A stretch of DNA of 64,000 bases from Gnetum montanum. Lineage: Eukaryota > Streptophyta > Gnetopsida > Gnetales > Gnetaceae. Each line of letters starts with the position of its first letter. The first letter of the stretch is position 1. The translations under genes and the position numbers were made by a program. The stretch lies in NCBI GenBank assembly GCA_015680685.1, contig MNCI01018418.1:128838-192837 (forward strand). The letters are read 5' to 3'. The notes beneath the pieces were generated by a model. It saw nothing but the letters and a program-made list of their open reading frames with translations, was not told the DNA's origin and ran no database searches. Positions 35,655 through 47,734 of the stretch are shown in pieces.

Positions 35655-36012
35655 CTAGAACTCCACTTTTGAAATTTTTGAACCTTAAATTTTTTGACAC
35701 AAAAAGATACCATAAAGGTAAGTAAGATGAACTATTAAAGATATTGGTAACTAAAAATTTAAGCCAAATAATTCAAAAAATCCTACTAGTAAAGCATTCT
35801 AACTATTCTAAGGTACTATAAGTAAAAAGATAATAAGTGTGGGAGTTATGGTATCTAAAGGTGCAACACTTAGGGGGTATCGTTTGAAATTTTTTTAACT
35901 CTGCAATCATAATATGATAAGAACTTGATCTAACCAAGGATATAAGCAAGGTTAATAACTATTAAGAATTTATGTGAACATTCTAATAATTTTAAGCCCA
36001 TGTTGATTGAAA
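35655..36012 (+). other. ORF3 leader and putative leader intron of element E
   Basis: Resumes the leader broken at 3518. A strong donor-like ATAAAG/GTAAGTAAG lies at 35717, and ORF3 starts at 36013 directly after GTTGATTGAAA, where the acceptor AG would be expected (F has GATTGCAG and C has GATTATAG at this place). The intron would be 296 bp, close to 319 bp in C. Confidence 0.45.
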
Positions 36013-38751
36013 ATGTCCCCAAAAAGAATAACAAGAGGACATTCAGAACCTAGGAGCAAAAGACTAGGAGGCCATGGGAGAGGTCAAATTGGAGAATATA
36101 CTCCACAAGAAAAGTAGGAATCCCAATCATTTATCATTCGTCAACAAACACCTACTACTAAACACTCTGCACAAGTAGAGGAAAAAGACCCATAGGAACC
36201 TAAGCAAGGACAATGCCTCATGTTGTTACCATAATACCTCCAAGCCATACAAGAAAAATTTATCATGTCAACAGTCTTTGTGGAGTTGAATTTTGGCCTT
36301 TTCATGGAGTTTTCTCTAGAGGCTATGAGGATGTAAGTTCAAGCATGTCCCCTATGACCTACATTATCAAATAGTGGCAAATGATATTTGGGAGAAACTT
36401 ATTAGTTCTAGAAAAATAAGCAGGTTGATGCCACTATCAAATAAAATGAGTTTTAGTATCATATTCAGTAAAGGCAATTGCTAAAGCCCTAAATCTATCA
36501 ATGATGGGACTAATGTATAAAAATTTCCATAAGGTCTAATATAGATGCTAGGAAATTATGGCTACAAAGAGCCTATAGTAAGGAAGATAAAGAATACAGT
36601 GAGATGACTGTTGAAGAAAAGATTTTCAAGATTGAAAATTATCACTTATTCTTGACCAAAAGGCTCAATAAAATATCAACCTATGTGCCTAGAGGAAATG
36701 CCATTTTGATGGAAAAATTTTATGCCAACATCACGCTAGAAATTTAGAGGTAGTTTGAATAGAAGAAGGTGAGGATACCAACACCAACATTCCCCTACCT
36801 AATAAGGAAGTTGTGCAAGAAAGTAGGCATATTGGGTTACATTAATGATGCTTTGAAAAAGGTCCAGAATTCTTCATATGTAGAAATGTTAAAGCCAGTG
36901 TCTCCTAAAAAGGATTAGCTAGAAAAGAAAGTAGGTGCTAATAGATCTATAGGCTCAACTCCTACTGATACCATCCAAGATACTGCTCAACAAAAACAAC
37001 TAGGCCCAATAGCTAGCCACTAGTGGAATAGAAACAATAAAAAATTCTACCACCACTTCCATAAGACCACAAATGCTTAATGACCCATCTATAACAAATT
37101 GCAGAAACAATAAGCTAGGGAACAAGAGAGGGTGTTAATCATTATAAAGTCAAAGAGATTGTAGTCAAACCCAAAATTTCTATAGACTCTACAAGTCGAA
37201 AAATTTCACTATAATCAAGAGGAGAGGATGACTAGGCACAATAAATCCTAGGAAATGCTGCATCATTTCAAGTGATGCTAGAAAAATATGAATGAGCCAC
37301 AATTGTGATTATGCAACATCAAGATGCAGCAAGAGCTATTGAAGTTATCATAGATCATATCAAAGAATTGTTCAATGCCCCAGTTGTACAATCAATCGAT
37401 ATCTCTTAAGTGAGAGATGCTCAAATGCTTGTTAGTACCTCAATGAATCCTACAGAACATGAAGACATATTGGACAGACCATTACAGATAGGATAAGTCA
37501 TGTAAAATCTTTTTAATATCCCTAGTGATATCACTTCAATTTAGATGAATTAGTTGATCATGGTTGAGACTAGGGTAAAGCATGTAGAAAATGAAGTTTA
37601 AAGATTACAAGAAGAGCTAGCCACCCTAAGAGCCAAAAGAATAGACCAAACATAATTTGTAGTGCTAGACCAACTTGAATAATTCAAATAGACCTTCTAA
37701 GATATCTGATTGATCATAATATGAAGATGAAGAAGAAAAATGAGAAGGTAGTGTGAGATGCATCAGTGGTAGAAGCTTAGATGTATGCATATGCTAAAGC
37801 ACTCACTATCCTACAAGAAGAAAACAAACAACTAGTTGTTGACAATGCTCAATTGACAAATATTAAAAGGTAAAAGAATGTTCTTGAGAAGAGCATCTAA
37901 CAACTCTAAGAGTAATTAGCCTACGTTAAACAAGACATGAATTGCTTGATCCATGAAAATCAAACCTTGTCAATGAAAAAAGTTTGCACTATTTGATAGA
38001 AATCTATAATCGAAACTAGTGCATGGCAAAATGAGGCCAAGAAATATGAATGACTCAAGGAGCATTTCAAGGCCCAGGTGAGCATGTACAAATAAATCAA
38101 TGAGAAAGAGATCCATATGGAAAAGTTCAAAATCAACTTAATTTCTACACAAAATCCTAATGGCAACCAATTCTGGACAATCTTGCTTATGTCCACTAGC
38201 TAGAAATAAAGAATTAAGACTTTCAAATTGAGGATTTGATGGTATACTTGGGATTAGTAAACCTTTGGTATGCTAATTTGGCTATGTTAACAACAAATAG
38301 GTCCAAAAATGAATTAGAATAATATGTAGCATTAGTTTATTCATTATAAAATAAATAATTTGTAGAAAGGAAAGATGCCTCATAGAAATTATATGTGGCA
38401 AATTCTAAACTCAAGATCAAGAAAGCTAGCTACTAGGGCCAAAAAGATGCAGTAGCTAACTTGGCTCATCGAATGTCATATTATCAACAATTAAGAAAGA
38501 TGACCAGAGCTTTTGAGGAGGACTAATGACAATTTGTAGCATGGTACATGAAGGTCAATAAGATGTTTTTGCAACTACCATGCCCATGGGATGTACCTAC
38601 TCCATCACACATTCCTCAAAAAGAATGGATGGCACATGATCCCAGAATAGAGGAGGAGAAACTTTAGGCATTGTTGAACAAGTATCAATTTAAGAAGCCT
38701 AATGATAAGGGGAAGTAGCCAATGGAAGAGCCACCACCATTGGTCATATAA
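36013..38751 (+). pseudogene. ORF3 of element E
   Basis: ATG at 36013 opens MSPKRITRGHSEPRSKRLGG. Then EPKQGQCLMLLP, IMSTVFVELNFGLFMEFSLE, and PTFPYLIRKLCKKVGILGYI with NDALKKV (36785-36860). A long Lys/Glu/Gln-rich, probably coiled-coil part follows. Near the end come MFLQLPCPWDVPTPSHIP and EEEKL.ALL, with a tail PMEEPPPLVI. Clearly homologous to A and F over separate blocks, so it is a conserved family ORF despite heavy decay. Confidence 0.65.
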
Positions 38752-38914
38752 GTGACATCAAGCTATTCCAATTTTTGTTTTGTTCTATCATGCAATTGTG
38801 TCATCTTTTATTAAAACACTATTATGGCATTCTAAGTAACTTAAATAGTTAGTTAGCCATGTCTAGTCAAATGTACCTCCCAAAAATGTAAAGGACTATA
38901 TCCTTCATTTTTTA

Positions 38915-38950
38915 AACTAGAGAACGAGTTTCTAGTCAGCCGTTTGGGTA
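38915..38950 (+). promoter_or_regulatory. Polypurine tract region of element E
   Basis: GAACGAGTTTCTAGTCAGCC then GTTTGGGTA directly before the LTR is a decayed form of the conserved motif seen before the other 3' LTRs. 38752-38914 is the short untranslated tail after ORF3. Confidence 0.5.
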
Positions 38951-39492
38951 TGATAAAGTCAAATTTTTAACATGTAATGACATCATAGCAATGACAATGA
39001 TGTCATTGATATGATGTCATCACTCATGCTATGTCATCATTGATACAATGTCTTGAGATGTGTATAGCCCTATAAATATAGCACTTGAATGCATAATTCA
39101 ATAACTTTTTTATTACACCATTAGGTAGACTCTTGTAGTTTTTTTTTTTAGACTTAGTGAAAGAAGTGAATGCTTGTAGTATGATGTTTGGCAATTGATT
39201 GGTGTCTTTATTCAAATGAGTTGTACTTAGACACAATTCATGGTAGAAATAAAGATCAAGATTGCTCCTCATCATTACAACATTTCTTAGTTTTCTAATT
39301 ATTTACTTAGCATAATTTTTATTATTTTTCATGGTTAAACACTTTATATTTCAAAAACTTTACTTTACTTATTTATTAGTACGCAATATGGATACGATTA
39401 GTTTTAAACATTAAGTGTAACTATTTGGTAACCCAATAGTGGCATTGCTTAGTTCACCTAATAGTAATTCCGCTTGGTAATCCTAGTGATAG
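38951..39492 (+). repeat. 3' LTR of element E, cut by insertion of C
   Basis: Begins TGATAAAGTC. The U3 tract of ATGATGTCAT-type words lies at 38980-39052, with TATAAATA at 39071-39078. It runs to GTGATAG at 39492, where the LTR of C starts. The rest would lie beyond the far end of C, outside the window. The preceding GATAG (39488-39492) is the candidate target site. Confidence 0.65.
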
Positions 39493-40463
39493 TGATGAGG
39501 GACAAGGTACTGCTATGCCCAACCATATGAATCACAAAGTGTTCATGTGTAATTCAGTCGAATTTCATGGACTTTATTGTTTCCGGTGCACTAGTCCTTT
39601 AAGAAGTGAATCTTGCCTTAAGGTCAATCATTGTCTTCCCAGTTACACTTGTGATGTTCATTGGTATGGTTAAGTGTAATTGAAGCATTTGATTTTTATC
39701 ATTTTGTGTTTTATAGTTTGGTGCTCAAAATGTAAATAAAAGAAATTTGATTAACTAATCTAAATTAACTAATTAACTAGCATATAACTAATCCTAATAG
39801 AAGCATCTAATCCTACTTTCTGTACACATCCTGAACCCATGTATCCACTGCTAGGTGACCAAGTGCTATGCTACTAGGTGTACCAAGCAACAATGCTGCT
39901 GGGATTACCAAGAAAATATATGTTATGCTCAAAGTGGTTGTACTTATGTGTGTAATCTATCTATCTTAATTGATTCATTAATGTAATAATTGAAAAATAT
40001 TTAGTAGCTAATTGAAAAAATTTAAGAAATAATTAAAAACATTAAATGCATAAATGAAATAACTAATCTATCCAAAGTGCTACAAGGTTTATTAGAAAGC
40101 TAGTCTTTATTGCTGAACACACTATCATACTTAGGTACAACAATGCTTGAATAAAGATTCGTACACTCAATGACTCTTGTTATAGGCACTCAGGGAAGAA
40201 ATTCTAAATTTCAAATGAAAAAGCTATAAGAGCTTTGCTACAACTACAATCTCTAATTACCATAAATGTGGTTGCAAGTACGTATTTTTAGTTGAAAATC
40301 AACATTGCGTCAATGGGACCTCGTTGACACATGATAAGATGTGCTAACTAGGCCTTGTTGATGAATGATAAGATGCATCGACTAGGCCTCGTTGATGAGG
40401 CTCAATCAATGCGGCCATGTCAACAAGGCCTCATCAATGCAACCAACTGAATATGACTCATCA
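39493..40463 (-). repeat. 3' LTR of element C
   Basis: TGATGAGGGACAAGG...TATGACTCATCA, 971 bp. U3 lies at the right end, with repeated GTTGATGAGGCC/GGCCTCGTTGA words (40330-40440), similar to those of A. The leftmost part (GGTACTGCTATGCCCAACC) is homologous to the LTRs of B and F. Confidence 0.8.
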
Positions 40464-40596
40464 CACCCCCATGACTAAATGAAAACTCATCCTCAAGTTC
40501 TTTTACAACATTGGGAAGGTATGGGATTATTGACTGACTTTTCTTCAAACAAAACAAACTAACTAACTTTGCATTTAGTAGCTCTAACTAGGTTGC
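40464..40596 (-). promoter_or_regulatory. Polypurine tract of C and remaining internal sequence up to B
   Basis: On the minus strand GATGAGTTTTCATTTAGTCA then TGGGGGTG abuts the LTR. The next 96 bp lead to the insertion point of B; 40592-40596 (GTTGC) is one copy of the target duplication of B. Confidence 0.7.
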
Positions 40597-41458
40597 TAAT
40601 GAGGAAAAAGGTACCCCTATGCCCCAACCATACAAATCATAGGTGTTCACATGCAATTTGGTTGAATTTCATAGACTATAATTACTAGGTACACTAGGGC
40701 TAAATAGTGTATGTGTGTTGTTCATTCATTGTCTTCCTAGTCCCACTTGTGAAGTGCAATTGTATGGTTAAGTGTGACTGAGGTGTAAGATTTTTATTAT
40801 TTTGTGTTTTATCCAATTACTTGCCTAGAAAAAGAATAAAAGTAAGAGTGATTAGATGCTAAGTAAACTATGGTCTAATCTAGCCTAACACAAGGTATTG
40901 TTCCCACTTTTTAGACACATCCTAAACTTTGTGTAAACACTACTGGGTTGTCAAATGCCAACCGTTCCTGAGCTATCAAGTTTCACACATATGTTCGAAG
41001 GGGTTGTGCTTGTGTATCTTAATGAGTTTCTTGATTAATCAAAATTAATTACTACATAAATAGTATTTGTGTAAATTGCATGAAATATAAATGCATAAGA
41101 AAGAAAGTCTCAAGTGCTACAAGGATGAATCAAAGAGTTCATCTTTATTGCCAACACAATGGTGTGTTCAGGTACATCAATGCTTGAATAAAGATCCGTT
41201 CACACTTAGACCTCCTGCTACAGGCACTTGAAAAATATTCTAACTCTCAAATGGGAAAATTGTAAGAGTTTCACTACTTGATTGCCAAAAACTACTTCCA
41301 ATCATGTGTCTGAGGGCTATATTTATAGACCCTGGAGTAACCTTGTGATATTGAATGTACGATATCGCATCTTGGGCTATGATATTACGTACCCAATATC
41401 ATGTACCTAATATCATGGCCACATTGATATTAGAGTGTATGAAAAACATGATTTATCA
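40597..41458 (-). repeat. 3' LTR of element B
   Basis: TAATGAGGAAAAAGG...GATTTATCA, 862 bp. The minus-strand TATA box is TATTTATA at 41320-41327. Upstream of it (41340-41440) are GATATCGC/GATATTAC-type words. About 10 percent different from the other LTR by eye. Confidence 0.85.
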
Positions 41459-41494
41459 TACCCCCACGACTAAATGAAAACTCATCCTTGAGTA
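41459..41494 (-). promoter_or_regulatory. Polypurine tract of element B
   Basis: Minus strand: GATGAGTTTTCATTTAGTCG then TGGGGGTA immediately before the LTR. Confidence 0.75.
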
Positions 41495-42155
41495 TAGAAG
41501 AAGAGAAACAAGTCTTTTATGAAATATATTAGGGGGTATGGACTATTTGACTGACATGCAGAGTGACACAAAGAAAATAGTTAAATATAGAAGTGCCCAA
41601 GCATACAACATTATAATTGTGTACAAAATTAGATGTTCATGACAACAGGAAAGAACATCCATAAATCCAAAGGACATTCAACCCCTCTTGGCAATAGAAA
41701 AATGAGGGAGAGGTAGAAGAGATTTAGTGGTCATGAAAAATCTCTTGTGAGTAATATGATTGCATCCTCCTTGGTGAAGACAGTCTTGCTTCTAGCCCAT
41801 TCTTCCCACTAAAATCATAAAAAAACCAAGGATTAGTATATATAGACAAATAATGGTTGAATACCTTATCTCATCGGTGATTTTATCTAGCCTAATTATG
41901 ACTGTGATAGATTGGTTACTTGATATTGTTAGTGAAAAGACTTATGAATGGGTTAAGTAAGAGAAGTGATCCATAAAATTTAGAAAAATCTTAACACAAG
42001 GAATATTGGAAAGAGGGTATTCAAAATAATAAAAAGGAGTTCATTACAAACAGTTGTGAAGGTGCATACAATTGGATGCCATTGATAGGGTAAATAAAAA
42101 GAATTTAATTGTAACAATGTCTAAGGGTAAAGAACTTAACTGAATTGAATGAAAA

Positions 42156-42212
42156 GATACGTAAGTGGGTCCTCCCCGAAGTAGGCACAAGCCTTTTATG
42201 CCCTTGCATAAC
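42156..42212 (-). other. Conserved stem-loop, element B copy
   Basis: On the plus strand the arms are GATACGTAAG (42156-42165) and CTTGCATAAC (42203-42212), around GTGGGTCCTCCCC and AGTAGGCAC. Two mismatches in the stem make this the weakest-paired copy. Confidence 0.5.
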
Positions 42213-42773
42213 TTCAAACCAAGGATTCCATGGGCTCCATGGATGATTAATGGTTATAAAAGGTTAAGTACAAAAATCAAAAAGTAACTAACTGAGAAAC
42301 TCGACACATCAAACCAAAATATTGAATCAAAAGATGAAACCTGTAGTGAGGTGAGGCATAAAAAGCATATATGGATGAGAGAGAGAATGGAATGGAGTTC
42401 TTGATTATGGTCACACGAAGTCCCTTGTGGAGTTTGTGATTAAATGACTTGGTAGGATCCATCCTTAGTCTAGACCAAAACCAGTCACTTTTAGTGACTT
42501 CGCATCAACATTATAAGATTAATCCATCCCTTGAGACACAAGAATGCTCCCACCCAACAACCACTATTCCAAATTGAAGAGAAAGTAGGAAGTGAGAAAG
42601 GGCCTTAGTTAGAGGAGACAAGACAAGTCCCATAACCACTACGTGTAGTTCTTTCTATTTGGTTTAAGGGATGTGCTTTGAATTCCCATGTTTTTTTAAA
42701 TGAGAACCACACCATCAAAGACCCATGCATTTTTTTGTATTTATTTTTCCCAAGGGATGTTCTTTGAATCCTC

Positions 42774-42774
<1 letters not shown>

Positions 42775-42818
<44 letters not shown>
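42775..42818. repeat. CT dinucleotide repeat
   Basis: Uninterrupted CT run of 22 units, followed by an ambiguous base at 42822. Simple sequence inside the 3' noncoding tract of B. Confidence 0.95.
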
Positions 42819-42821
<3 letters not shown>

Positions 42822-43480
42822 NGGACTTATTTGACTTCCTATTGTGTAATGATGTAGAATAGTGAGAAGCTCACAAGAACACTCTTGCACACAGGAAATA
42901 GAAAAGCATGAAAAACACTACATCCTTTTGAAACCACACCCTATCCAAACCTTTGATTCCTTTTCAATTTTTGAAACTACACAAGTCACCAATTTATTAA
43001 AGATGCATTAATGAAGAAGGGACTCCATGCTTCCAAAACAAAGAAAACTATAGAGTATGCGGATGGGTGGATGATGTAGTCTCATTGCCTGGTACATGAA
43101 AAGAAACCATGTCCCAGTCATCAGTAACAACATTCAAAGTCAGAAACTAGACATCAACAATCAAATTACAAATGAAACATACCATCATCGAGTAGCACAT
43201 TACTATTGTACCTAACACCTTATTAGTAGGAAGAGTAGAGAAATGCATCAAACACAATAAGATATATAAAAGTAAGTAAAATATTATGCGAGAAATATCC
43301 AATATATTAATGATGATGTAAAAAAAAAACTTAGAAAAGATCAATAACCTGAAAAAATAGAAATATGTAAAACAAAGATGTAAAATAGAGAATATAAAAA
43401 CAAAAATTTGTAAAACCAAAATTGTGTAAAAGAAAAAAGTCAAAAGACTAAGGAGCCACAAAAAGTGTTAGTATGGATGA

Positions 43481-44029
43481 CCATCTCCCCCACAACTAAG
43501 GTGGAAGGGTGAGATCTAAAAGATTGAGCATGGTTGTCTATCTAGTGAGGTGTTTGTTGAGTTGGTTGGCATGGGCTCATGGAAAGGTTTTACTTGTTGG
43601 ATGTTGACTAATTATTTCTTGTTTGGGCTATTAGGCTTTTAGATGATCATGAACCAAGATGGAAAATTCTAATCAATAATGTAAAGTCCTTTCAACAATG
43701 TTTGAAATTTAGTTCGTTGGGGTACATGTGCAGGATTCTAATAGAGAACCTTGTCTCCTGGTTGAAATTTGACTTTTTTTTATTTTGAGGTCATGGAATT
43801 TCTTGTTGAATGCCTTATGCATTTTGTTGGAGGATAGGGCCATTAACCAATTTTCATCTAGCAAGTTGAGATTCATTAATCATTCTTTCTATGCTAGACT
43901 TAGATTTAGGTTAAGATCACAAGCTATAGAGAGTGTACAGAGTTCGAATTGAATGGGAAATGTTGGTAGTTTTCTGTACATGAGCTCATAGGGAGAATAA
44001 CCTATGGGAAACTTCAATGTGGAGTGATA
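43481..44029 (-). pseudogene. Integrase C-terminal part of element B
   Basis: Minus-strand reading near 43700-44020 matches C (61000-61225): RENQ-like tails, EIRLN-type linker and the region after the catalytic core. It is separated from its N-terminal part (50691-51400) by element F. Strongly decayed. Confidence 0.6.
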
Positions 44030-44034
44030 GGCCC

Positions 44035-44849
44035 TGATGAGTGGCGAGGTACCCCTACACTCAACCATATGAATATGAGCATTACATGCACAATCTGGTC
44101 GAACTCCGCAGACAGACTAGTTGTGGCATCTAGATCGTTATCCTTAGGTTGCAGTTCGTTGTCTTCCCACCTATACTAGTATTAGCTTTGTCACATATGG
44201 TTTACTCTAGAGTGAGGTGTATGATGGGTTTCTACTCTAATGCTACTCCTGAAGGCAATGGAAAGTAATATTAACTAATATAGGAGAGAGAGGATAAGAG
44301 AATCTAATCTAGCCTAAGTGCAATTATCATTTGTTCCTTGATTATCTATATACATCTTAAACTTCGTGCATAACTACCACTAGGATTACCAAGCATAGAT
44401 CCTAGGTACACTACTGGGTTACCAAGTAGTCACACTTAAATGCTCGTAATTAAGTTGTACTCATTCCGCATTCTAACATGAGATAAGGGTGAGAAAGATT
44501 AACTAGGAAAGCAATAAATAACAATTAATTAAATAATTAAACTAAGTGAATGCTGTAATGATGAAGTAATCTCAATCTTTATTTCCAATCATGTGCGTGT
44601 CCAAGTACATCACACTCGAATAAAGGATGTTGTACAATTACATTCACCACACTGCAGGCATACACTAGGAAATAATTCTAACTCTAAGAAGGAAAAACTG
44701 CAAGAGTTTGGCTAAGGGACTAAAAACTTCCTTCCTAAACTCATCTATCTACCTCTTATTTATATACAAGGAGAAAGGCCATGATATCGCGTATGCGATA
44801 TCGCAGGTTGGGCTACGATATCGCGGTTGCCCCAAATGACGACTCAACA
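44035..44849 (-). repeat. 3' LTR of element F
   Basis: TGATGAGTGGCGAGG...GACGACTCAACA, 815 bp. TATA box on the minus strand within 44757-44766. The U3 tract 44780-44826 holds repeated GCGATATCGC/GATATCGCG palindromes. Confidence 0.9.
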
Positions 44850-44886
44850 TACCCCCACGACTGAATGAAAACTCATCCTCAAGTTA
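44850..44886 (-). promoter_or_regulatory. Polypurine tract of element F
   Basis: Minus strand: GATGAGTTTTCATTCAGTCG then TGGGGGTA before the LTR; one of the best-preserved copies of this motif. Confidence 0.8.
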
Positions 44887-45012
44887 CAGTGATTACACAA
44901 TGGATAGGTATGGGATTATTAGATGGAATAATGGGATTATGCTGTAGTGTGGGAAGAAAAAAAAATAAAGACACAACACAAAAAATTGCTACAACTACAA
45001 AAATTTTGGAAC

Positions 45013-45778
45013 TCATGTGGTTCCTAGTGGTGGTGGCTCCTTCATTGGTGCTTTCCCTCTGTCTTGTGCTCTAGGCTTTGAGATTTGATGGCATTGAAGT
45101 ATGGCCTAGAGTTTCTCCTCTTGTAAGGCCTTGAGCACCTTGGCGCATGTGTAAGTTTACGCTTGTGCCATAGAGGCATCCTAGTCAACCTTCTCTTTTT
45201 TTTCCGCCACCCTTTTATTCTCTGTCAACAATTTATTAAGTTGCTCGGTTCTAAAAGTGTCTAGCTAGTTCTGAGCAACCTTTGGCCCTATATTCATATG
45301 GTTTAATACTTTTGAAATGCCTTGAATAGAGAAATCAATATTTACACCAAAATTGTTAACTATGGTGCCTTCTCCCTATTGTGCCAAAATTGGTATGTCT
45401 CTCCTAGGTACTAGGCACCACTTTCAAAGAGGATAGGCCATAATGGGAATCCTTTGAGGTGATCCCTAATAGCCTCGGGAGTGAATTTTGCAAAGATTCA
45501 AAGTTCAATTGCATAATCACCATGGTGAATGTGGACTTTTCATGGATGGCATGAACACAATCTTGGGGCAACGTGAGATGTTGTCCTTGTTTAGGTGCTA
45601 CTACAGCTCCTCCTTCTGCCTACCCAGACTGTATGGTAGGAGGATCTTCTTGATGAATGCTAAATGATTATTCCTCCTATTCTGCATGTTGTCCAGAAGG
45701 ATCTTGTCTTCCACCTCTCCAAGATCATTTGTTTCCACCTTGAGAAGGACCTTCTTGTTGTCCACATTTTGGGGCCAT
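45013..45778 (-). pseudogene. ORF3 remnant of element F (internally shortened)
   Basis: ATG at 45778 directly follows GATTGCAG on the minus strand, a good splice acceptor. It opens MAPKCGQQEGPSQGGNK, then VAPKQGQHLTLPQD and MVIMQLNFESLQNSLPRLLG, matching E (EPKQGQCLMLLP; VELNFGLFMEFSLE). The C-terminus (EQLNKLLTENKRVAEKKEKV, then KAPMKEPPPLGTT and a stop at 45013-45015) matches E (PMEEPPPL). The middle, including the LI.KLC motif and most of the coiled coil, is gone, leaving about 255 codons against about 920. Confidence 0.65.
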
Positions 45779-46252
45779 CTGCAATCACACAAGGTCAAGC
45801 ATTAGTAAGGTTATTTTTGAAGTTAATTTATACCTTACTGCTTGCCTTAATTAATGATTAAAATGTTATCACATGTGATATTTCCTGAAAAACTATAATA
45901 ATGGGTCCTGTGACTTAGGTGGTTTCCCAATTTAGTTTCCCGATATACCTAGGAATTAAATGATTTTTAGGCACAATTATTCTAAGTGTTATAGTTAATT
46001 ATATTAAATGATGTCCTTTGGGTGATGATAAATTCCAAAAATGTTAGGCACTTTTTAGTAGATGTCCCTCCCCCATGACTAAGTTGCACACTTTGGGTTC
46101 AAGTAAGTTTAGACGGAATTAAATTCGGAGTACCAGTGAGCGAGATATAGTTAGAAAAGCAAGGGTCACTCAATCGCAAGTTGTAGAGAAAAAATTTGAA
46201 AATTCCCCCATGTGAATGGAAACAATGATGCTAAGTGTGGTGGGGGGTCACC

Positions 46253-46345
46253 TATTTATAGGTTATGGGGACACAATATCGCGTACGGTACATCGCGTAT
46301 GTGATATTACATTAGTCGTGATATCACGTACCTGATATCACGGTC
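46253..46345 (-). promoter_or_regulatory. Candidate internal promoter of element F
   Basis: A TATAAATA box (46253-46260, minus strand) is preceded by 46271-46345, full of AATATCGCGTAC, CATCGCGTATG, GTGATATCACG and CTGATATCACG words. The LTR of the same element has GATATCGCGTATGCGATATC at the same place before its TATA box. Element A, with a GTTGAC-type U3, has GTTGAC words at the equivalent internal site instead. Confidence 0.6.
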
Positions 46346-47734
46346 CTAGGGACATAAGGCACCACAAGAATACCAAATTTTTTAAGGATTTTTTTGAAAT
46401 CAACGTTGTAAATTGAGGACATTGGGCTATTATCAAGGGGTTCCAGGACAATTCCATTAATTCAAAAGTCACGATTAATGATGATGGTGTGGATTTTATC
46501 AATAAAACCTCAGATGGGAGAAAAAGGTTATTTAATGGTACATAGGAACGTGGAAATTCATAGGGATAATAGTAGGGAAAGAAAATCGTTTGAAAATTAT
46601 GCTAAGGGTAAGAAATGGTGTGTGTGAGCTATGTCATAAGTGAAGATTACACAAGTGGGTCCTCCGCAAAGCAGGTTCCAACCTATAATGCCCTTGTGTA
46701 ACCACACTTAAAGTGTCTGTGGGCACTAGAAGGGTTAAATGTAATCCACACTAATTCCACAAAATACACACATGTAATTATCACCTGAATGAGATGAGAA
46801 TTATACACTACACAAAACATGAGCTACAATTACATGAACAGTGAGATGAGACGAACTATAGAAAGGGATCGTAGAGATTGGGACATGAGGTAAATGACCT
46901 AGGGCATAGTGAATCCTACATGTAAAGCATGATTAATGTGTCATTAACTCGTCGTTCCAAGATCAGGACCAAGTCCATTCCTCTAATCAGTGACATCGCA
47001 TTGTTTCATCCCATGATGAACGACTATGAGAGTACCATAACAACAAGGCATACGATCACTTGGTGTTTTGTTTAAGAGAGGAGTGATTTTTGTTTTATGA
47101 CACTTTTCTTTTCATTTTCATTTTCTCTTTTTTCTTCTTTCTTTTTCCTTTTTTTGAATACTAAATCCAGAGAAGCCACCAACCTTCAAGCATGGGTGCA
47201 TGTCTTTCCAGTGGGACCCCCTAGAATAGCATTGGATTTTTGAGTGCTCTTTTGATTACTCTTACTCCCATTTTTCATTAGATCTACAAGGATCTTAGTA
47301 CAACCACATTGCATGATAACTCCCATAGATGTCACCAAAGAGAATCCGCAAGTCCCCTTGATGTCACACCCTAATCATTCCCTCTTGGTCCATCCTTCTT
47401 CATTCTAGTTACAATGAACACAAAACTAATTTTAAGTTTTAAAAATATCAAGAATATCATTGTACGCTCGATCAGAACCTCTTTATTTGTAGAATGGATG
47501 AGTGGATGTAATGGGCTCACTATCCAAATAATTGATCACTCGAGACATGATAACATAAAATACACCTCAACCAATGATCCACATGAGTGTTTTATTCATA
47601 GATGAGATTACTTATAAAAAGGCAAAAATACCAAAAAGATAAAACAAAAAGTTGAAAAATGAAAAATTGGAAAACAAAAAGTTGTAAAATAAAAGAAAAT
47701 AAAAATTGGTTATTAATCCTACTTGTTATTAGAA
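46346..47734 (-). other. 3' noncoding tract of element F
   Basis: Homologous to the post-integrase tracts of E (2220-3000) and B, for example around 47215-47375. It follows gag directly, so pol has been removed as one block. Contains the stem-loop; otherwise no coding support. 45779-46252 is the ORF3 leader. Confidence 0.65.
46645..46702 (-). other. Conserved stem-loop, element F copy
   Basis: Plus-strand arms GATTACACAAG (46645-46655) and CTTGTGTAAC (46693-46702), around GTGGGTCCTCC. The arms differ from A and E at several positions but remain paired. Confidence 0.65.

Larger units (their letters stand above)
1..39492 (+). mobile_element. Element E: Athila-like Ty3/gypsy element, 5' end outside window, interrupted by A
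   Basis: Plus-strand remnant in two pieces, 1-3518 and 35655-39492, split by element A. It reads RNase H, integrase, 3' noncoding tract, ORF3, polypurine tract and the start of the 3' LTR, the same order as in A and C. Its LTR is cut at 39492 by element C. It is the outermost and apparently oldest layer, with stops and frameshifts throughout. The Athila-like assignment rests on the extra ORF after integrase and on homology to A, whose primer site is visible. Confidence 0.8.
41495..43480 (-). other. 3' noncoding tract of element B
   Basis: About 2 kb without a supportable coding frame. It contains the stem-loop (42156-42212), blocks homologous to A (12050-12330) and C (59690-59930), a CT repeat, and the segment that shows the empty site for D (42840-42940). 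A TATATATAG at 41837-41845 has no U3-like block beside it. Confidence 0.65.

Noticed and set aside
42156-42212. tRNA-like or terminator reading of the stem-loop
   Set aside because: No cloverleaf, no A/B boxes and no T run; it is kept only as a conserved stem-loop of unknown role.
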